DNA of 64,000 nt from Tetracentron sinense (GCA_015143295.1 CM026564.1:16976416-17040415), one strand, 5' to 3'; numbered from the stretch's first letter, positions 24,327-35,547 are shown. Numbers and translations are program-made. Notes: generated from the letters alone by a model not told the origin.

Positions 24327-24470
24327 CAACGAATATGCTATGGTTAGCATAGGTGTAGACCTTGTTAACAAATATGCTATGGTTAACATAGAACATTGTT
24401 CTTATCAACGAATATGCTACGGTTAGCATAGGACATTGTTCTTATCAACGAATATGCTAGTATGAGCCTA
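24327..24470. repeat. tandem array around aatatgctatggttagcata
   Basis: Four copies of ttatcaacgaatatgctatgg and the following ttagcatagnacattgttc, with the unit about 45-50 bp long. The second and third copies differ by small indels. Confidence 0.75.
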
Positions 24471-26987
24471 GAAAATCTTATCTACATGTAGTTTTTTTTC
24501 TTACCAAAGAATAGGATATCATTATCATAGAGGAATTATATCTACACAAAACTCATGCTATTTGTTATTATTAACTTAAGTGATAATCGTATTATTGCTT
24601 ATTGAGGAATAGTACGCTTACTCATTTCTTATCTTACATAGTCATAGCCAGTGTTACCTAGACACGTGATACGGGTGCCAAGTGTCCAGGTGTCTAGAGG
24701 TGTTCGACACAACAAGCTATGAAAATCCCAATACGGCGGCACGAACATATAGAAATTTTAAAATTATTATCTTTTTATATGTAATATATATTAGCTCATT
24801 TTTTAAAAAACTAATAAGGATAGAGAGGAGGGACCACCTATCCCTATTTTTTAAAAGTATATACCAAAGTTTAAAAAAAAATACTTGTATAAATGGAGAA
24901 TAGAAATGAGCAATAAGAGAGAGAGAGAGACGTACCTATTGATCGTCAGTGGTGTCGTTGCTCTCCTAGTAAGTTTTTCCTCTATGTTTCCAAAAAAGCT
25001 ACACAACTTGACAAAAAAATTCAAAGCAATCCAATATATTGTAATTTTAAAATGACATCACATACATGAAGCAACACGTGCCTAGTTTATAATGTTGACG
25101 TCATCATGGCATGGTATAGACATGTACCAAGGAGTGTCGTGCCATGCCATGGAGTGTCGTGTCGCGTCCAAGTGTCAGCACGACAAAATTTAGGAAAACT
25201 GAAGTGCCTAGGTAACACTGGTCATAGCATACCATTTACATACCGTAGAGACCATTTAATCATGACAATGCATGTAATCATTTTATAACCATCTTACTAA
25301 GCATTATGAAATTCACACTCATATATAATTAGCATCCATGCTATCACTAATTTTAAGAAAACATATCTACTTATAGATTGATGATCATGTTATCATTAGG
25401 CAAGGAATAGTATACCCATTCACATTTATGTTCATATACTTAGGATGATCACAATGTCATTAGCTATGGAAGTTATATCTACCTTAACTTGGCGTTCCTT
25501 CGTGCTTTCCTTGGATGTTGGCTTCCTAGTCTAAGTCCCAATCTATACTCTTCTTTTCCCAACCTTTAAACACAAATAATTATTTTAGATTTCCTATTTC
25601 AACTTGTTATTTACTCTCTTTGACATCATTAGCGTCCCTTACATTTTAACCATAGGAAATCTCCAATTAACTCAAGCCAAGCTTGGATAATTTGACAACA
25701 GGTGGGACTCGAGCCCCACGGACCGAGTCCGAGTTTAATCGTACCGAATTGGAGACATAAAAAAAGATTGTAACACATGCCCTTATTTTAGGGTTTGTCT
25801 CTTGGACACAAAGTTATTCCATTTTGAACTACAAATCCAAAGCCTATGGAATCGTCTAATTCCGATAAACGGTTAAAAAGTTATGGCCTAAACACCAGAA
25901 CCGGGTTCCAGGTAACAATTTCTGGAAATTACATTCAGACAATCTGTATAGGTATTTTTACCCTCTAAAAAGTTAAAATTGGAAATTTTTATTAAACATG
26001 AAGTTGTTCTATTTCGATTTATGATTCCAACGCACTTTGAATCGCTTAATTCCGATAAGCGAGTCAAAAGTTACAATCATTTTACCGAAGTATGCTAAGA
26101 CAATTTCTGAGACATCCGGTCAACTGTTTTAGAACCCTCTGTTTCGCCATTTTTTTTCCTTTTTTAGTGTTCTTCCCAACACGAGGTTTAACCACCTTTA
26201 ACACCTCCATTATCATTCCCATAAATCATTTGACCCCTTTTTTGGGTTTCAATAACATATTCAATACCATTAATCACAAACACTATAACCTAATTTTATG
26301 AACAAAACCCTTAGATTATTTTCAAGGAAAAATCCCATTTTCAAATAATATTTTCACTTGATTTATATTGTCTATTGTAAACCCATGTAAACAAAACAAT
26401 AGGGAAGAGGAGAGGGATCTCACCTTGCCTTGAGTGAAAAGTCCTCCCGGGAGGCGTGCAAATCCTTCCTTTCCTTTCTTTCTTCCTCTTTCTTTCCTTT
26501 CCTTTCCTTTCCCCTCTTTCTTTCTTTCTTTCCTTTCCCCTCTGTCGTTCCTATTCTGTTTGTGTAACCGTAGGGAGAGGGACCTTTGGGGCCTTGAGTG
26601 AGAGAGGGATGAGAGCTTGAGAGTTGAGAGGGAGAGATGAGAGAATTGTGAGGAAGAGAGGGGCTGGGGCAGTAACCGGATACAAGGGAGGACTTTGAAG
26701 CCTTTATATACAGAGAGAAAGGAGAGTGGGTGAGGTGTGTGTGTGGGAGAGCTTTAATCGAGTGGGTGGTGGGGTGGTGATGTCATCCCCATACCTCATT
26801 AACTTTTTTTAAAAAGTTGATTTGATGTGTACTTTTTGTGATGTGACGCTTACTTTTTGACGATTTTAACGTTTGTTTTTTCGTGTCACATCGAGTCGTT
26901 TTTATGTCGCGTCGGGCTGTTTTCCAACGCGTACCCGTGCGACTACACGAACCCGCGCGCGGTGTACTGTAGGGATTAAGGACAAGC

Positions 26988-28840
26988 TGTCACGCCCCAA
27001 GATCTGGATTATTCTGAATCTCAAGACATGATGTCATAGCAGATTGAATATGGTCATAATATCATTCATTCCTTTCTATTTATTTACACAAACTACATTA
27101 TCTTACAGAGCCAAAACTAAAACATAAACCTCTAACTAAAAATATTTACAATCAACATCTAAAGTTTTTAAGCACTGTACATCCTATAATCCAAAACACA
27201 GAGACCGGTTTACCTCCCAAAATACAGATCTCGGCTCCGTGATCCTTGCGAACCCAGAAACAAACTATTTTTGAGCTCACTTAGCAAAATAATAGATATG
27301 GAAGGAATAAACTCAACAGCTTAGGAAGTAAAATTCATATTCAATAGGGTTCATAACTAATCAAAACATAGGATCAAATAATCTCGTGTTGTTGTTAATA
27401 CATAAAGATACCAATTCAGATGAAAATCAGCAAAATTATCAAACCAGTAAACATAGCTGAACATTCATATAGATGCCCAGACTATCATATAGCTAAACGG
27501 CGCTGAATACCAAGTGCCACCCCTCATGACTGTTGTCAGTAGAGGCCACTTATTCTCATTGATCAAATGAGGACCACTTATACCACTTAGCCAAGGGTTC
27601 ATTTTTTGCTTGTAGGCATGGTATTCTTTTCACTTAAGTCTTTAAAATCATCATTCACATTTACACATTCACTTGAAATTGCTTTCGAATTCACACTTGG
27701 CTTCTTTTGGTTAATATGTAATTAATGAGAATTTATGTCATGTGTTGGGTGGTGGGTGGGTTTGCCACTTAGCCAAGGGGTAGTCATCCACGTGTGGGTG
27801 GGTTTGCCACCACCCAACACATGACATAAATTCTAATTAATTACATATTAACCCCTCTATTTTTATGTTATTACACTTAAGCCCTTAAACTCAAATTAGT
27901 TATAATTAGCCTCCTTAATCACTAATTTGTTCATTAATTACTTACTAATTGTAATTAATAAGAAAAACATTAACCATTATTATACTTCTTTGACTTACGT
28001 TATTTACAAATTAACCCTCCATCTTAATACTTAAGCCTTTAATCTCAAAATGGACTATAATTCACACCTTAAACATTGATTAATCAACTAATAACTCATT
28101 AATTATAATTAGTAATAAAATAATAAATTTTTTTCTCTCCAAACCCTTCTCTACATTAGACTAGTCATTTCTGTTACTGTCAGATTTTAGAAATTCTGCT
28201 CCGATTGATCGATATTGCAATCTGAAGTCTAAATTCTTAGGGTTTCTTAAGGTCACACCTTCTACTAAATATATATAGTCCTAACTCATTAGGTACTAGG
28301 TCCCACAGGTGATTATCAGAAGTTGGGTCATTAGACAAGCACTGGGTCCCGCAGGTGTTTATCCAGGTGCCAGTGTTACTTTAACGGCCACTTACGATGT
28401 ATAATTAATAATTGGCTAAATAATATTTTAATATTATTTTATTTTACCCAGGTGCCAGCTGAAATTTTTCGTGTCATTTGCTAATTAATTAAGGTTACTT
28501 AATTAGGCCGATTAAGCTTAATTAAAATTTATTTATTGCTCAAAATAATTAAGTAAATAAGAGTATTTAATTAAGCTGATTCACATCGTCTTTTCTTAAT
28601 TATTTTAAATATTTAATTTAATCGTATCTGGGCCTATTTATATAATTAATTAAAGTGACTTAATTAGGCAAATCAATTTAGGCTAATTAAATATATTAGT
28701 GTTCGATAATAATTTAATATTATCTTTTCCTAATTTAAGTATGGTCTAGCCCACAAATCAAAATTCGTTAATTATCATTTATTAAGCAAGGTAATAAATT
28801 CATGGCACGATTTTCGAGAATCAAAATGCAAGTCATTACA
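26988..28840 (-). mobile_element. LTR-like sequence, right part of a composite insertion
   Basis: Plus-strand edges TGTCACGCCCCAAG (26,988) and GTCATTACA (28,840) are typical of long gypsy-type LTRs read in reverse. No coding region. The right flank gtcta (28,841-28,845) equals the five bases left of 23,126, not those left of 26,988. Its sequence does not match the 23,126 LTR-like part, so the two are not a normal LTR pair. It contains a 45-bp-arm hairpin. Confidence 0.6.
27711..27851. repeat. long inverted repeat, arms about 45 bp, loop about 50
   Basis: The left arm starts ttaatatgtaattaatgaga and ends gttgggtggtgg (27,711-27,756). The right arm (27,808-27,851) is its near-perfect reverse complement. 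The loop repeats part of the arm (gggtgggtttgccac). It would form a strong stem-loop. Confidence 0.88.
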
Positions 28841-29065
28841 GTCTAGGTATTGAGCTATACAACAATCATGTAAAAAGACCCATGACCTTGTTCATAAGTC
28901 ATAACCAAGACTATCTAGCCATAATCCTAAGGCCCCACCTTAAAACTCCATGCTCTTAGAGCATGGTCTCGGTGGTCTTGGCCCTAAGAGGGTCTCAGAA
29001 GATTTATCCTATCGTGCTTGTAGATAATTGTTATATATGTTTTGAACTTGACCTCTATGATGCAG

Positions 29066-29260
29066 GTTTGGCATGCAGTTGGAAGGGACAGAAAGCCTCT
29101 TCGTAAACAGTATCTAGATGCCATTTTACCCCCATTTGTCGCAATTCTGAGGCTGTGGTGCTCACTTTTGGCAGGAATTCATGAACTTACTTCCTCTTAT
29201 GGTCTCAATCCTCTCATTGTCGATGATCGTGCTTTGGCAGCAGATGCGTTGCCTCTTGAG
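29066..29260 (+). pseudogene. BEACH pseudogene exon 5
   Basis: Acceptor gatgcag, donor gag/gtgatt. It encodes [29 protein letters not shown] and [19 protein letters not shown], very close to the family sequence, with no lesion. The exon that should precede it (ending in a VLYSE-type segment) is absent from the 10 kb upstream. Confidence 0.85.
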
Positions 29261-29595
29261 GTGATTGAATGTTAAATCTCCTCTGTTTCTTTTTCTTGGC
29301 ATGTAAATATTCATGTCATATATGCTGATTATGACAATGTCCATCAGCCCGTTCTATCAAGGCTGTCAGAATTGGTTTCCTCCAGAATTTTTTTTGGGAT
29401 TTGACATTTTTTTGGTGCAAAAATGCTTGCATTTTGTGGTACCCAGTATTATGCTCATTTAGTTTAAGTGGATAGTAACATGGTTAAGTTATAATTCATT
29501 GCATCAAAAATATCGTGCATGATGGGCCCCTCATTCTTCGCATTTCTATTTTAAAAGGAAGCTTCTTGTGTCTCATTACTCAGACACAAAATGGT

Positions 29596-30043
29596 CATCT
29601 TTAAGGTGTCTCATTCACAGTGGGTCAGAACCCACCACAGATTGGACCCTACGTAGGAGATCACCTGAGCTGGAAATCAGCATGGGTGGATGATTTTTGA
29701 CCATCTGATATGGACTTCCTTTTCCAAAACTTCACAAAAAGATCATCATCCAAAGGAATGAAGTAAAATCGATTGGTTGAGATTATATGATCATATTGAT
29801 TTTGATCGTCGTAGATCTCTTAGGCATCTTTAAGGTGTTTCCTTCGCAGTGGGTAAGAACCCACCACAGAATGGACCCTACCTTGGAGATTACCTAAGCC
29901 AGAAATCAGCATGGTTGGATGATTTTTGACCACCTGATATGCACTTCTTTTTCCGGAAATTCACCATCCAATGGAATGAAGTAAAATCGATTGATTGGGA
30001 TTATATAATCATACTAATTTTTAGCATCGTAGACTCTTAGGCA
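29596..30043. repeat. direct repeat, two copies of about 225 bp
   Basis: Copies begin catctttaaggtgt at 29,596 and 29,825 and both contain aacccaccacagantggaccc, gaaatcagcatggntggatg and gaatgaagtaaaatcgattg. The second lacks a short internal piece. They lie in the intron between exons 5 and 6 and diverge by perhaps 12-15 percent by eye. Confidence 0.85.
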
Positions 30044-30445
30044 GGAACAGTTAAATGTTAGGTCTTGATTTTCTGCATGCCAGCCACTTGTCTAAATTTT
30101 TTGCTGAAGGAAGGTCCGGATAGTAAGAATCTAGATTACCCTTGTAGAGATAGAAGAATTCTCTAATTGCTGCTTTGGTAATGTAATGTCAAATAGGATG
30201 TCACCAATTAATCAAAATAATATTTGCCCCTTATGTTCTTTACCTTTTTCATCCTTATTCTTGTGCCACTTGTCGTCAGTTTACTGGTAGTTTTTATCGT
30301 GACATGAGCGTCCATATTCATTCTGAATTGCACTCATGCATGTATTGAGCACAAATTATCTCCTTTGCATTCTGCTCCTGATAATTTCTTTCCCTCATTT
30401 TATTTGCTACTGCATTATTTGATACCCCAGTTAAATTTGTTTTAA

Positions 30446-30857
30446 GCTGCTCGTGCCATGATTTCCCCAGGGTGGGCAGCTGCTTTTGCATCTCCTCCTA
30501 CTGCACTGGCATTGGCAATGATAGCTGCTGGTGCTGAAACTGCGACACCTGCAACAACTACACAGCTTAGGATGTATCGCCAGCGGCTACAAAGGACAAG
30601 GCTTCTTCAAAGGCTGCTGCCTTGGCAGCTGCACGTGATTTTGAGTGCAATGCAAAGATTGGTTCTGGGAGGGGTCTCAGTGCTGTAGCAATGGCCACAT
30701 GTGCACAGCGGCGTAGTGCAAGTGATATAGATCGTGTGAAGAGATGGAATGTCTCTGAAGCCATGGGAACCGCTTGGATGGAATGCTTGTAGTCAGTTGA
30801 TACAAAATTAGTCTCGGGGAAAGATTTCAGTGCTTTATCCTACAAATATGTTGCAGT
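30446..30857 (+). pseudogene. BEACH pseudogene exon 6, 5' half: frameshift and stop
   Basis: AMISPGWAAAFASPPTALAL and ATTTQLR fit the family. A deletion near 30,570 then removes sequence and shifts the frame; the next expected frame reads KAAALAAARDFECNAKIGSG, GLSAVAMATCAQRR and RVKRWNVSEAMGTAWMECL, followed by tag at 30,790 where the family has Gln, then SVDTK and KDFSALSYKYVA. The exon is cut at about 30,857 by a LINE. The acceptor (ttttaag) leaves the frame one base off, so the splice site may also be damaged. Confidence 0.88.
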
Positions 30858-31391
30858 ACCAAGGATGGAATATGGCAAATCGATGTTTCATGTGTTTAGA
30901 AGCAGAAGAATTAGTAGATCATTTGCTCCTTCATTGTCCCTATGCAGTCAAAATCTGGGATTTCTTTTTGTCTCGCTTGGGTATGATATGGGTCTTCCCC
31001 TCATCATTTCTAGCATTCTTAGCTAGTTGGTTCCGGCCAAGCAAGGAGGCATGGGAGGTCATTTGACAGTTGTCCTAGGAGCCATCTCATGGATGCTTTG
31101 GAAGGAAAGGAGCCGCAGAGTTTTTGAGGATTCTACAGTCTCTCAGTCCCGATTGTGTGCTAGGACTCGGATGGTAGTGTTGCAGTGGGCGGGATTATGT
31201 GCCGTTGGGGATGATATTCGGGAGGTGTTGGGCTAATTAGCTGGGGCTGTGGTTCCTAGTTTAGGAGGCAGGTTTTTGTTTTTGTGTTTTCGAGTTTATG
31301 TTCTTATAAACTCTGTGCTTGTGCCTCCTCTTTTGCCTGTATCCTTGTCTCTTTTAATATATTTTGGCTTTTACCGATCAAAAAAAAAAAA
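30858..31391 (+). mobile_element. 5'-truncated LINE inserted in a coding exon
   Basis: It starts within the zf-RVT region (QGWNMANRCFMCLEAEELVD, HLLLHC), passes WKERSRRVFED, a 3'UTR ending ttttaccgatc and a 12-base A-run to 31,391. The bases on either side, ...KYVA and SFALARNMQR..., belong to one exon of the BEACH gene. No target-site duplication is visible; about ten exon bases seem to be lost at the junction. Confidence 0.88.
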
Positions 31392-31426
31392 GTTTTGCTT
31401 TAGCAAGAAACATGCAACGGTTGGAG
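31392..31426 (+). pseudogene. BEACH pseudogene exon 6, 3' remainder
   Basis: Directly after the LINE A-run: SFALARNMQR then LE, ending at a gtatga donor. It is the end of the exon interrupted at 30,857, in the family followed by IDRR, which starts the next exon. Confidence 0.82.
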
Positions 31427-31505
31427 GTATGATTAATATTTCTTGTCTTGGTGATATCCTTAAATCATTGATATTGTAGATCAGAATTGTTACACCTTTT
31501 CACAG

Positions 31506-31649
31506 ATTGACAGGCGCGCACAAGTTGATGTAATAGCTCGGCATTGTCTGGACACTGGTATACGTGCATGGCGTAAACTCATCCGTGGCTTGATTGAGTT
31601 GCAATGTCGTTTTGGAGCATTTGGAGACAATCTGTATAATCCTGAGCGT
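31506..31649 (+). pseudogene. BEACH pseudogene exon 7
   Basis: Acceptor tcacag, donor cgt/gtatgt. IDRRAQVDVIARHCLDTGIR, AWRKLIRGLIELQCRFGAFG and DNLYNPER; open throughout and in phase with both neighbours. Confidence 0.85.
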
Positions 31650-31823
31650 GTATGTTGTCAGATTACTCATTCATTGATGACATATGTTTGGAAAAACGTT
31701 CTAACATTTGCTGAATTCATATTTATACCTTCATTTTATAAAGGATGTAATCTCTTCTGTATCTCTATTTGAATGATTTTAGGATTCTATTTTTCTTAAA
31801 ATGTCACAACCATCAATATGCAG

Positions 31824-32303
31824 GTTTTTTGGAAGTAAGACTTTATGGAAAGTTCTTCAAGGATGATGAGATGTTTGAGAAAGAACTACAAAGGGTCAGA
31901 TCATTTTGGTGCAGCTGCTGATTATGAAGATCATCTGCAAATGAAACACGATCAGGAAAATGTCACCTTTCCTTCTACTGCTTCTATTCTTGTAGCAGAA
32001 GCAATCTCAATGGAGGAAGTAACTGAAGATGATGAACAGACAGACACTGATAATAGAGAGGGTAAAACATATGTTATGGAACCGAGTGGGGACAATCAGC
32101 AGAGGCTGCCCACAACTGCTGAAGCACCCCTGCGGATTTCACTCGAATCTAGAGATGCTCAAGTTTCTAGTGACACCGACTTAATCCAAAATCCCTCAGC
32201 GGTTGCCCCTGGGTACAATCCTAGTGAACTTGATGAAAGAATCATTCTTGAACTTTCTTCATCGATGGTCCGGCCCTCGAGGGTTATACGAGGAACCTTT
32301 CAA
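31824..32303 (+). pseudogene. BEACH pseudogene exon 8: stop; start of PH region
   Basis: Acceptor atgcag. It reads VFWK, then taa (31,836-31,838) where the family has Leu, then DFMESSSRMMRCLRKNYKGS and DHFGAAADYEDH. A less conserved acidic linker follows, then LELSSSMVRPSRVIRGTFQ, the start of the PH-like domain, ending at caa/gtaagt. A single T-to-A-type change explains the stop. The 160-codon frame starting at Met 31,845 is the rest of this exon, not a separate gene. Confidence 0.9.
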
Positions 32304-32516
32304 GTAAGTTTAGTGTCCCTAAGATGAGATATTCTTTTTTGTAAATGCATGGATTTCTTTCTGCGTGGTCTTTTCTATGCATGCATTTTGTACCTACAAT
32401 TATTGTTGATACATTCTCAAGAAATTTGACCACTCTAGCAGTATCCTATTAAAATAATATCACTCATTATAACTGTTACTAAGCTTATAGTCAATGTCTC
32501 TGTCAGATAACAACAA

Positions 32517-32655
32517 AAAGAATAAATTTCATAATTGTTGATCACATTGCTGACAATGCTGCGGTGGATGGGTTGGATTCCAGCTCTGAAATTAGAGATC
32601 AAGAAAAGGATTGCAGCTGGTTGATGTCTTCCCTTCATCAAATGTTTAGTAGAAG
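32517..32655 (+). pseudogene. BEACH pseudogene exon 9 (PH-like domain)
   Basis: Acceptor ctgtcag. ITTKRINFIIVDHIADNAAV and then EKDCSWLMSSLHQMFSRR, ending in a split Arg codon (ag/gtgaga) that joins the exon at 33,492. It is one residue longer than expected near IIVD; otherwise open. Confidence 0.82.
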
Positions 32656-33491
32656 GTGAGATGATTGGAGCTTTTGCTATAGTTTTATCATACATTTATA
32701 TCACACGTTACTTCTTTCATATTATTTGAGCATCTCTTACCTGTTACTTCAGAGCAATAGACATTTGTACTTTTATTTTGCATGTTACTTTTTTCATATT
32801 ATTTAAGCATCTCTTGTCTGTTATATAGAGCAATAGATGTTTACTATTTTTTCGTGGGGAGAGGGAGGGAGCGTAGCACTTGGTCTATTTTTAAAGGAGA
32901 AAATCTTGTAATGCTCTGCATCTATTTTATAATATTGTGTTAACCAGGTCCATATGGGTGCATCATTTGTATCTTACTATGATTAATCCTGGCTTTAATG
33001 TTCTCTTATGCAGATACTGTACCATTGTTGAGTACTAGATGGTGTTGGTCAAATTCAATTGTACACTTTGACAACTTATTAAATAGAGAAAAGAGAGGAT
33101 AGAAAAGCTTAGTTATCTTATTTATAGTTTTATCTTGCCTCAAGGAGTAGTTCCTTTATTTTCCTGCAACTAAAAGCTCACTGCTGCCATTTAACTCTGT
33201 ATAATGGTCATGATTGTCTTGGCACAAGCAGAGAATTTTTATGGCGATTCTAAAACTCATGTCTTGGCCATGGTTTATCTTATCATAATAAGTACTGACT
33301 ACATGGTAAGAACGCTTATTTTTTTTTGTTCGCATATGCTGGAAGTTTCATCATTTCTCATATTATTATTGACATGATAATGTGTAATTTTTCATTTACT
33401 GATTACATCTCTAGAGGTGAGGTGTCTTAATTTCCAAATTGTTCTTATTCGTCTGACTCATTGTTCTCTCATTCTGGCAACTTTTCCACAG

Positions 33492-33558
33492 ATATCTTCT
33501 AAGAAGAAGTGCACTGGAATTGTTTATGGTTGACTGGTCAAACTTCTTCGATTTCGGG
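33492..33558 (+). pseudogene. BEACH pseudogene exon 10 (PH/BEACH junction)
   Basis: Acceptor ttccacag. YLLRRSALELFMVDWSNFFD then FG, ending ggg/gtataa. This is the join of PH-like and BEACH domains (LEIF...-NFF-FG type). Open and in phase. Confidence 0.85.
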
Positions 33559-33689
33559 GTATAATCTGTTTGATTTATTCATTTTGCATTTTTTTGTGTT
33601 GTATTTATATAACCAGAAAGCCTTTTAATAGAATTCAACTATTATAAATCCACTGCTATTCAAATAGTATGTTTGAATTTTTTCTCCAG

Positions 33690-33773
33690 AGTATTGAGGG
33701 GCGGAAAAATGCCTATCAAGCTATTGTTCAAGCACGACCTCTTCATTTAAATAATATGTTTCTGGTGACACAG
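33690..33773 (+). pseudogene. BEACH pseudogene exon 11
   Basis: Acceptor tctccag, donor cag/gtctgt. SIEGRKNAYQAIVQARPLHL and NNMFLVTQ. Open and in phase. Confidence 0.85.
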
Positions 33774-33938
33774 GTCTGTACCTTGTAATCCCTTGGTTCG
33801 TTTTCTTTTTAGAAAACATAGCTTATGTGATGTACTATGTTAAAAATACAGATTTGAAGAGTCTTTATATTCCAGACTCTATGTGATTATTATTATTACT
33901 ATTGTTATTATTATCATGATTATTATTTTCTGTTGTAG

Positions 33939-33995
33939 AGACCTGAACAACTTCTTAAGAGAACACAGCTTATGGAGCGTTGGGCTAGGTGGGAG
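33939..33995 (+). pseudogene. BEACH pseudogene exon 12
   Basis: Acceptor ttgtag, donor gag/gtacaa. RPEQLLKRTQLMERWARWE: the conserved ...T..W..W E/GEISNFEYL block begins here. Open. Confidence 0.88.
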
Positions 33996-34112
33996 GTACA
34001 AAATTGAAGAATGAGCCTGAAATATATCATATTATCTTCACTCATATACAATATGGTCTTTTCAGTAATTTCATTTTCTGTAACAACCAATAACTACACA
34101 ATTCTTCTGCAG

Positions 34113-34181
34113 ATTAGCAATTTTGAATATCTAATACAGCTCAATACACTGGCTGGGCGTAGTTATAATGACATCACTCAG
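34113..34181 (+). pseudogene. BEACH pseudogene exon 13 (domain signature)
   Basis: Acceptor cttctgcag, donor cag/gtggat. [20 protein letters not shown] then ITQ, the most conserved BEACH signature. This exon alone is enough to name the domain. Confidence 0.93.
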
Positions 34182-34260
34182 GTGGATTTCTTGCTAAATG
34201 TTTTTTTTTAATAAGAGGTACCCTGTACTTTTATTACTAAGAATCCTTGTCTTGTTGAAG

Positions 34261-34343
34261 TATCCTGTTTTCCCATTCTTGCTGATTACAGTTCAAAGAC
34301 TTTGGATCTCACCAACCCTTCTTCATACCGAGATCTTTCAAAG
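34261..34343 (+). pseudogene. BEACH pseudogene exon 14, 4-bp deletion
   Basis: It begins YPVFP after the acceptor gttgaag. The invariant Trp that follows in BEACH domains is gone and the frame shifts at about 34,275; the expected [20 protein letters not shown] is in another frame. Loss of four bases (tgga type) accounts for both. Donor aag/gtggca. Confidence 0.88.
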
Positions 34344-34438
34344 GTGGCATACATTGAATTTTGCTTCTTTCTTAATCATTTCAAATTTGTACTCTCTGTG
34401 CTTACATGCTAACATCCAATATCTACAGCCTGTTGGTG

Positions 34439-34555
34439 CATTGAATACTGATCGGCTGAAAAAATTCAAAGAGAGATGCTCTAGCTTTGATGATCCACTC
34501 ATCCCCAAGTTTTATTATGGTTCACATTACTCAAGTGCTGGAACAGTAAGATATC
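34439..34555 (+). pseudogene. BEACH pseudogene exon 15
   Basis: Acceptor tctacag, donor aca/gtaaga. [39 protein letters not shown]. Open. The BEACH motif FHYGSHYS appears as FYYGSHYS. Confidence 0.88.
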
Positions 34556-35547
34556 TTTAGTTTTTAATTTTTAATGTTTGGTGATTGTGGTCATAATGTT
34601 TTAGTTCCGTTTTTTATTGGTAAAATGTGTGTGTGTGTATATATATATATGTTGTAAATTGATACAACATGGGTTCGCTGATTGGTAAACACCCTATACA
34701 AACAAAGGAATGTAAAAAACCAAAATCCCTTACGGGACCTTCTAGATAATAATTAAAAAAAAAAAGTGGCAATATGACATCAGTCGTATAAGGACTTGTA
34801 GTGGGCTCCTTTGATCCCTTTGTTATTAAGGGTATTTTGTAATCTCCATTTGATGTCATCCGTACGGCTGACGTCATCTGTACGAACCCAAAGAAGCTAG
34901 TTCCATTTGACATCAACGTCCGTATGGCTGACGTCATCTGTACAAACCAGAAGGTTTGAACCTAGCTGTTACTTCGTATGATCCGATAGAGCTCTTTTTC
35001 TGAGTTTTTTGAGCCCTAGTTCATAAGTTTGGATATGTATTGAAGGATCTATGAGGATTTTTCAAAAAATATGGGGAAAAATTCAAAAAAAAAATATCTC
35101 ATGTGAATGATCTTCATTTCTTCTTCATGGAGCTGTTTTTAGTGAAGAAATATCACCCCCTTGGTTCGTTTTTTTCAGTCCTTACCTATGGAAGTGGCAT
35201 TTTGCTAAACCACTTTGGTTTGAAAGAGTTGTGGTGGATTTACAGGGGCATACAGGCTACCGGTTCGGGTTTTTTGCCTCTTTCTCTTGGAACAGTGATG
35301 GGAAGGACCTGTTTGGGATTGGAATAGCCTAGAGATGGCTGTATTTGACTCCTTCAATCTAGTTGGAATGAAGAGAGGTGCTTGGTTGGTGTTTGCCTTG
35401 AAGATTAGAAGCCTGTTTACAATGCAGTGCCTGGTTTACACCTAGTAGGTGTTTCTATTTTTGTCTCTGAGTGTATAGTCCTTGTGGTCTTCGGATATTT
35501 GTAGATTCTTAAAGAGTGAAATATGTTGGACGTAACTCAATCTTCAA
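34556..35547. other. intron and probable copia leader
   Basis: Contains a TG/TA microsatellite (34,627-34,650) and a 30-bp motif around ggctgacgtcatctgtac repeated at about 34,858-34,888 and 34,920-34,950. Because a copia gag begins at 35,548, part of this stretch may be its LTR and leader, but I could not find LTR ends. Confidence 0.4.

Larger units (their letters stand above)
23126..26987 (-). mobile_element. LTR-like sequence, left part of a composite insertion
   Basis: Begins TGTCACGAGGTC right after gtcta (23,121-23,125). It contains minus-strand sequence encoding PWIEEDYVEE near 23,440, comparable to the short conserved block in the nested LTR at 59,375, plus tandem arrays and purine/pyrimidine-rich tracts (26,450-26,540). 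There is no gag or pol, so it is LTR-derived. Its right edge abuts another LTR-like start at 26,988. The copy of gtcta that would close the insertion is at 28,841-28,845, beyond that second LTR. Interpretation as one composite insertion is tentative. Confidence 0.55.

Noticed and set aside
23700..24480. CRISPR-like array from the regular repeats
   Set aside because: Repeats are contiguous and diverged without unique spacers, in plant LTR-derived DNA.
27711..27851. microRNA precursor
   Set aside because: The stem is long and nearly perfect and sits in LTR-type DNA; without small-RNA data a foldback repeat is the simpler reading.
31845..32327. 160-codon frame as a separate gene
   Set aside because: It is exon 8 of the BEACH pseudogene read through the donor into the intron.
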